DNA from: Algoriphagus algorifonticola
Lineage (GTDB): Bacteria > Bacteroidota > Bacteroidia > Cytophagales > Cyclobacteriaceae
Direction of reading: 5' to 3'
Length of the DNA: 64,000 nt
Assembly: GCF_007655305.1 (NCBI RefSeq)
Contig: NZ_VLOG01000008.1
Coordinates: 124,001-188,000 of the forward strand
Shown: piece by piece, positions 62,553-64,000 of the stretch
How the letters are laid out: every line of letters starts with the position of its first letter
Numbering within the stretch: the first letter of the stretch is position 1
The notes under the pieces: generated by a model
Databases searched by the model: none
Seen by the model: only the letters and a program-made list of their open reading frames with translations
Told to the model about the DNA's origin: nothing
Made by a program: the position numbers and the translations under genes

Positions 62553-64000
62553 TGCTGCAAAACTCCACCAACTTACTTTCTAAAAAAGCAATTATCCCGG
62601 CCCTCCTTTTGATTATTACGGGAGGGCTTTTTGCTTACTATTACTTTCTTTTCAATCCCATACCTTACAGAAATATCCAAGCCGGTTACTTTTTGGATAG
62701 TATTTCTATCCCTTTTGATTGGTCTCAATTTGGACCCGTATCATTTCCTATTTTGGTAGATAATTTCCTGATTTTTCAGGAATTCAAAGATTTGGGCCCC
62801 AATATTTTTGTTGCTGAGTCCTTATTCTTTGGTATTTTAATGGGGCTCATTCTTACCCTGATTTTGACATTAGTCAGCGAATTGAAAAAGTACTTTTTTC
62901 TTGCTTTTGGAATAGTTTGGATTGCCATTCTCACCTTTTCCAATCTGAATGGATTGAACATTGGAAGTCCAAGTAGCAATTACCCCCTTATCATTGCCAT
63001 AGTTGGCACCTTAGTAATTCCTGTTTTTTTTCATATTACTGGGAAATCTCTTCGATTTGAGTTCAGGTTTCTTCTCAATTTAATTTGCTTGATGGTCACT
63101 GGCTATGCGTTGGAAACCTTGAGCCCGATTTCCAGACCCGAGCTTTTTCTAGCAGAACATCTAACCATGCCAGCTATACTATTATCAATTGCTTGGCTCT
63201 TATGGAATGGACACGGAATGATTTCAGGCATTTATATTTTACTGCTAAAAGCAGGAAGAAATTTATCCTTGAAAGTATCCATTCAAATCACTCTAATAAC
63301 AGCTATTTACCTACTATTAATGGTAAATATTTTGATGGATCTCACAGGCTTCCCTATGGATTTTCTGCCAAGCTTCAATCCATTGTTTCTTCTATTTCCA
63401 TTAGGAATATTGGGCTGGTTTACTTTGAAAGAAAGAGTTGAATCAGGTCAGGATTTGGTGGGGTCTGAAAAGACATTGAAAGGATTGTATCTGATTGGCT
63501 TTGGACTGGTTTTATGGCTGAGTTGGAAACTCAAAATCTCCGGAAATCAGCCCGCAGAAGAGTTTCTCAAACATATTTTCACTTACTCTCAAATCGGTTT
63601 CAGTCTATTTTTCTTGGTCTATATTCTTACCAATTTCTATGAGGTAATGAATTCCGGAAAAGCTGCCGAAAAAGTATTATTCAAGCCTCATTCCTTGCCT
63701 TATTATCATTTAAGAATTGGAGGTTTGATTGCCATGTTGGTAGCCACTGCTTACTCAGAAGGAATAGTTGGCGTGCAAGCCAATGCCATGAGCAGTAATA
63801 TTTTGGGTGATTATTATTACGGATCAGGTCAAAAATTAGAGGCCAGTATTATTTATGAAAACTCCTGGTCCAGGTATAGAAATAACCCAAAAGCCAAGAA
63901 TGCTACAGCACAGCTACTTTTTCAATTAAACCAGCCTACTTTGGCTAAACAACACTTGGAAGAAAGCTTTTCTGAAGCTCCTCAGGTGGACAATATTATC
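62552..64000 (+). CDS. Hypothetical membrane protein with TPR-like C-terminus, cut by window
   Basis: An open frame of 483 codons starting in the TAATG overlap with gatC and running off the right edge, so it is truncated. The N-terminal half has about ten hydrophobic segments; from about residue 415 a soluble stretch begins with TPR-like pieces (GDYYYGSGQKLEASIIYENSW, LLFQLNQPTLAKQHLEESFSEAP). I do not recognise the family. A terminator-like hairpin lies inside the first codons (62600-62632). Membrane location is inferred. Confidence 0.8.
   Translation, partial: MLQNSTNLLSKKAIIPALLLIITGGLFAYYYFLFNPIPYRNIQAGYFLDSISIPFDWSQFGPVSFPILVDNFLIFQEFKDLGPNIFVAESLFFGILMGLILTLILTLVSELKKYFFLAFGIVWIAILTFSNLNGLNIGSPSSNYPLIIAIVGTLVIPVFFHITGKSLRFEFRFLLNLICLMVTGYALETLSPISRPELFLAEHLTMPAILLSIAWLLWNGHGMISGIYILLLKAGRNLSLKVSIQITLITAIYLLLMVNILMDLTGFPMDFLPSFNPLFLLFPLGILGWFTLKERVESGQDLVGSEKTLKGLYLIGFGLVLWLSWKLKISGNQPAEEFLKHIFTYSQIGFSLFFLVYILTNFYEVMNSGKAAEKVLFKPHSLPYYHLRIGGLIAMLVATAYSEGIVGVQANAMSSNILGDYYYGSGQKLEASIIYENSWSRYRNNPKAKNATAQLLFQLNQPTLAKQHLEESFSEAPQVDNII

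Noticed and set aside
62552-63000. gatA or gatB downstream of gatC
   Set aside because: The following frame is a membrane protein; no amidase signature or GatB motifs are present in the window.
1-64000. CRISPR arrays, rRNA, tRNA, insertion sequences or prophage
   Set aside because: No regularly spaced repeats, rRNA blocks, cloverleaf-type tRNA ends, transposase motifs or phage structural genes were found on either strand.

Overview
The window comes from the chromosome of a Bacteroidota bacterium, most likely order Cytophagales, family Cyclobacteriaceae (Algoriphagus-like). Several things point there: upstream boxes of the Bacteroidota form TAnnTTTG, A-rich leaders with few Shine-Dalgarno sites, a TonB-dependent receptor with a carboxypeptidase-like N-terminal domain paired with a DUF4249 lipoprotein, an M56 peptidase fused to a TonB domain, a split MetH, and many lipoproteins. 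This placement is inferred from gene content, not from a marker-gene tree. No rRNA, tRNA, CRISPR array, insertion sequence or phage gene was seen. The window is ordinary, dense chromosome, cut through a gene at each end.

Layout. 1-3.6 kb: a truncated TPR-like secreted protein, a membrane protein, and a photolyase/cryptochrome with its usual partners DUF2256 and TIGR03643. 3.6-9.1 kb: a sulfide-detoxification neighbourhood. A minus-strand operon (TauE/SafE exporter, fatty-acid-hydroxylase/sterol-desaturase protein, small membrane protein, rhodanese) is followed by a universal stress protein, a Crp/Fnr regulator and a type II sulfide:quinone oxidoreductase. Four TGA-N6-TCA-type palindromes sit in their promoters and suggest one regulon. 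9.1-12.4 kb: a lipoprotein and feoA-feoB plus a 38-codon Cys-containing FeoB partner. 12.4-17.1 kb: a flippase, a structured small RNA on the minus strand (6S RNA candidate, about 13861-14078), a stress protein, a zinc metallopeptidase and a DUF1080 lipoprotein. 17.1-22.6 kb: a TonB protein, BlaI and M56-TonB, then TonB receptor and DUF4249. 22.7-24.9 kb: a short Bat-like operon (VWA, TPR, Gln-rich).

25-34.8 kb is mostly housekeeping on the plus strand: thiolase, a YwqK-like repeat protein, purC, STAS, rnz, a queuosine-precursor transporter, a DEAD-box helicase, rsmE, a MerR regulator and dprA. 34.8-41.2 kb runs on the minus strand: a PepSY protein, HMG-CoA lyase, and a methionine operon (split metH, then metF) behind a clear SAM-I riboswitch at 41072-41167. 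41.3-50.4 kb, mostly minus: an outer-membrane-type protein, a 1430-residue orphan hybrid kinase, a YbjQ protein, a 2Fe-2S ferredoxin-like protein, a DUF819 transporter, a CoA pyrophosphatase and a lipoprotein. 50.8-64 kb: aceK, an esterase, a leucyl aminopeptidase, an ATP-grasp protein, TIGR02757, a LysM-RlpA protein, NfeD, a truncated globin, an acyltransferase, gatC and a truncated membrane protein.

The parts that reward a second look are the Crp/Fnr sulfide regulon with an embedded lipid hydroxylase, the minus-strand structured RNA, the SAM riboswitch with split MetH, the BlaI/M56-TonB module and aceK in this lineage.
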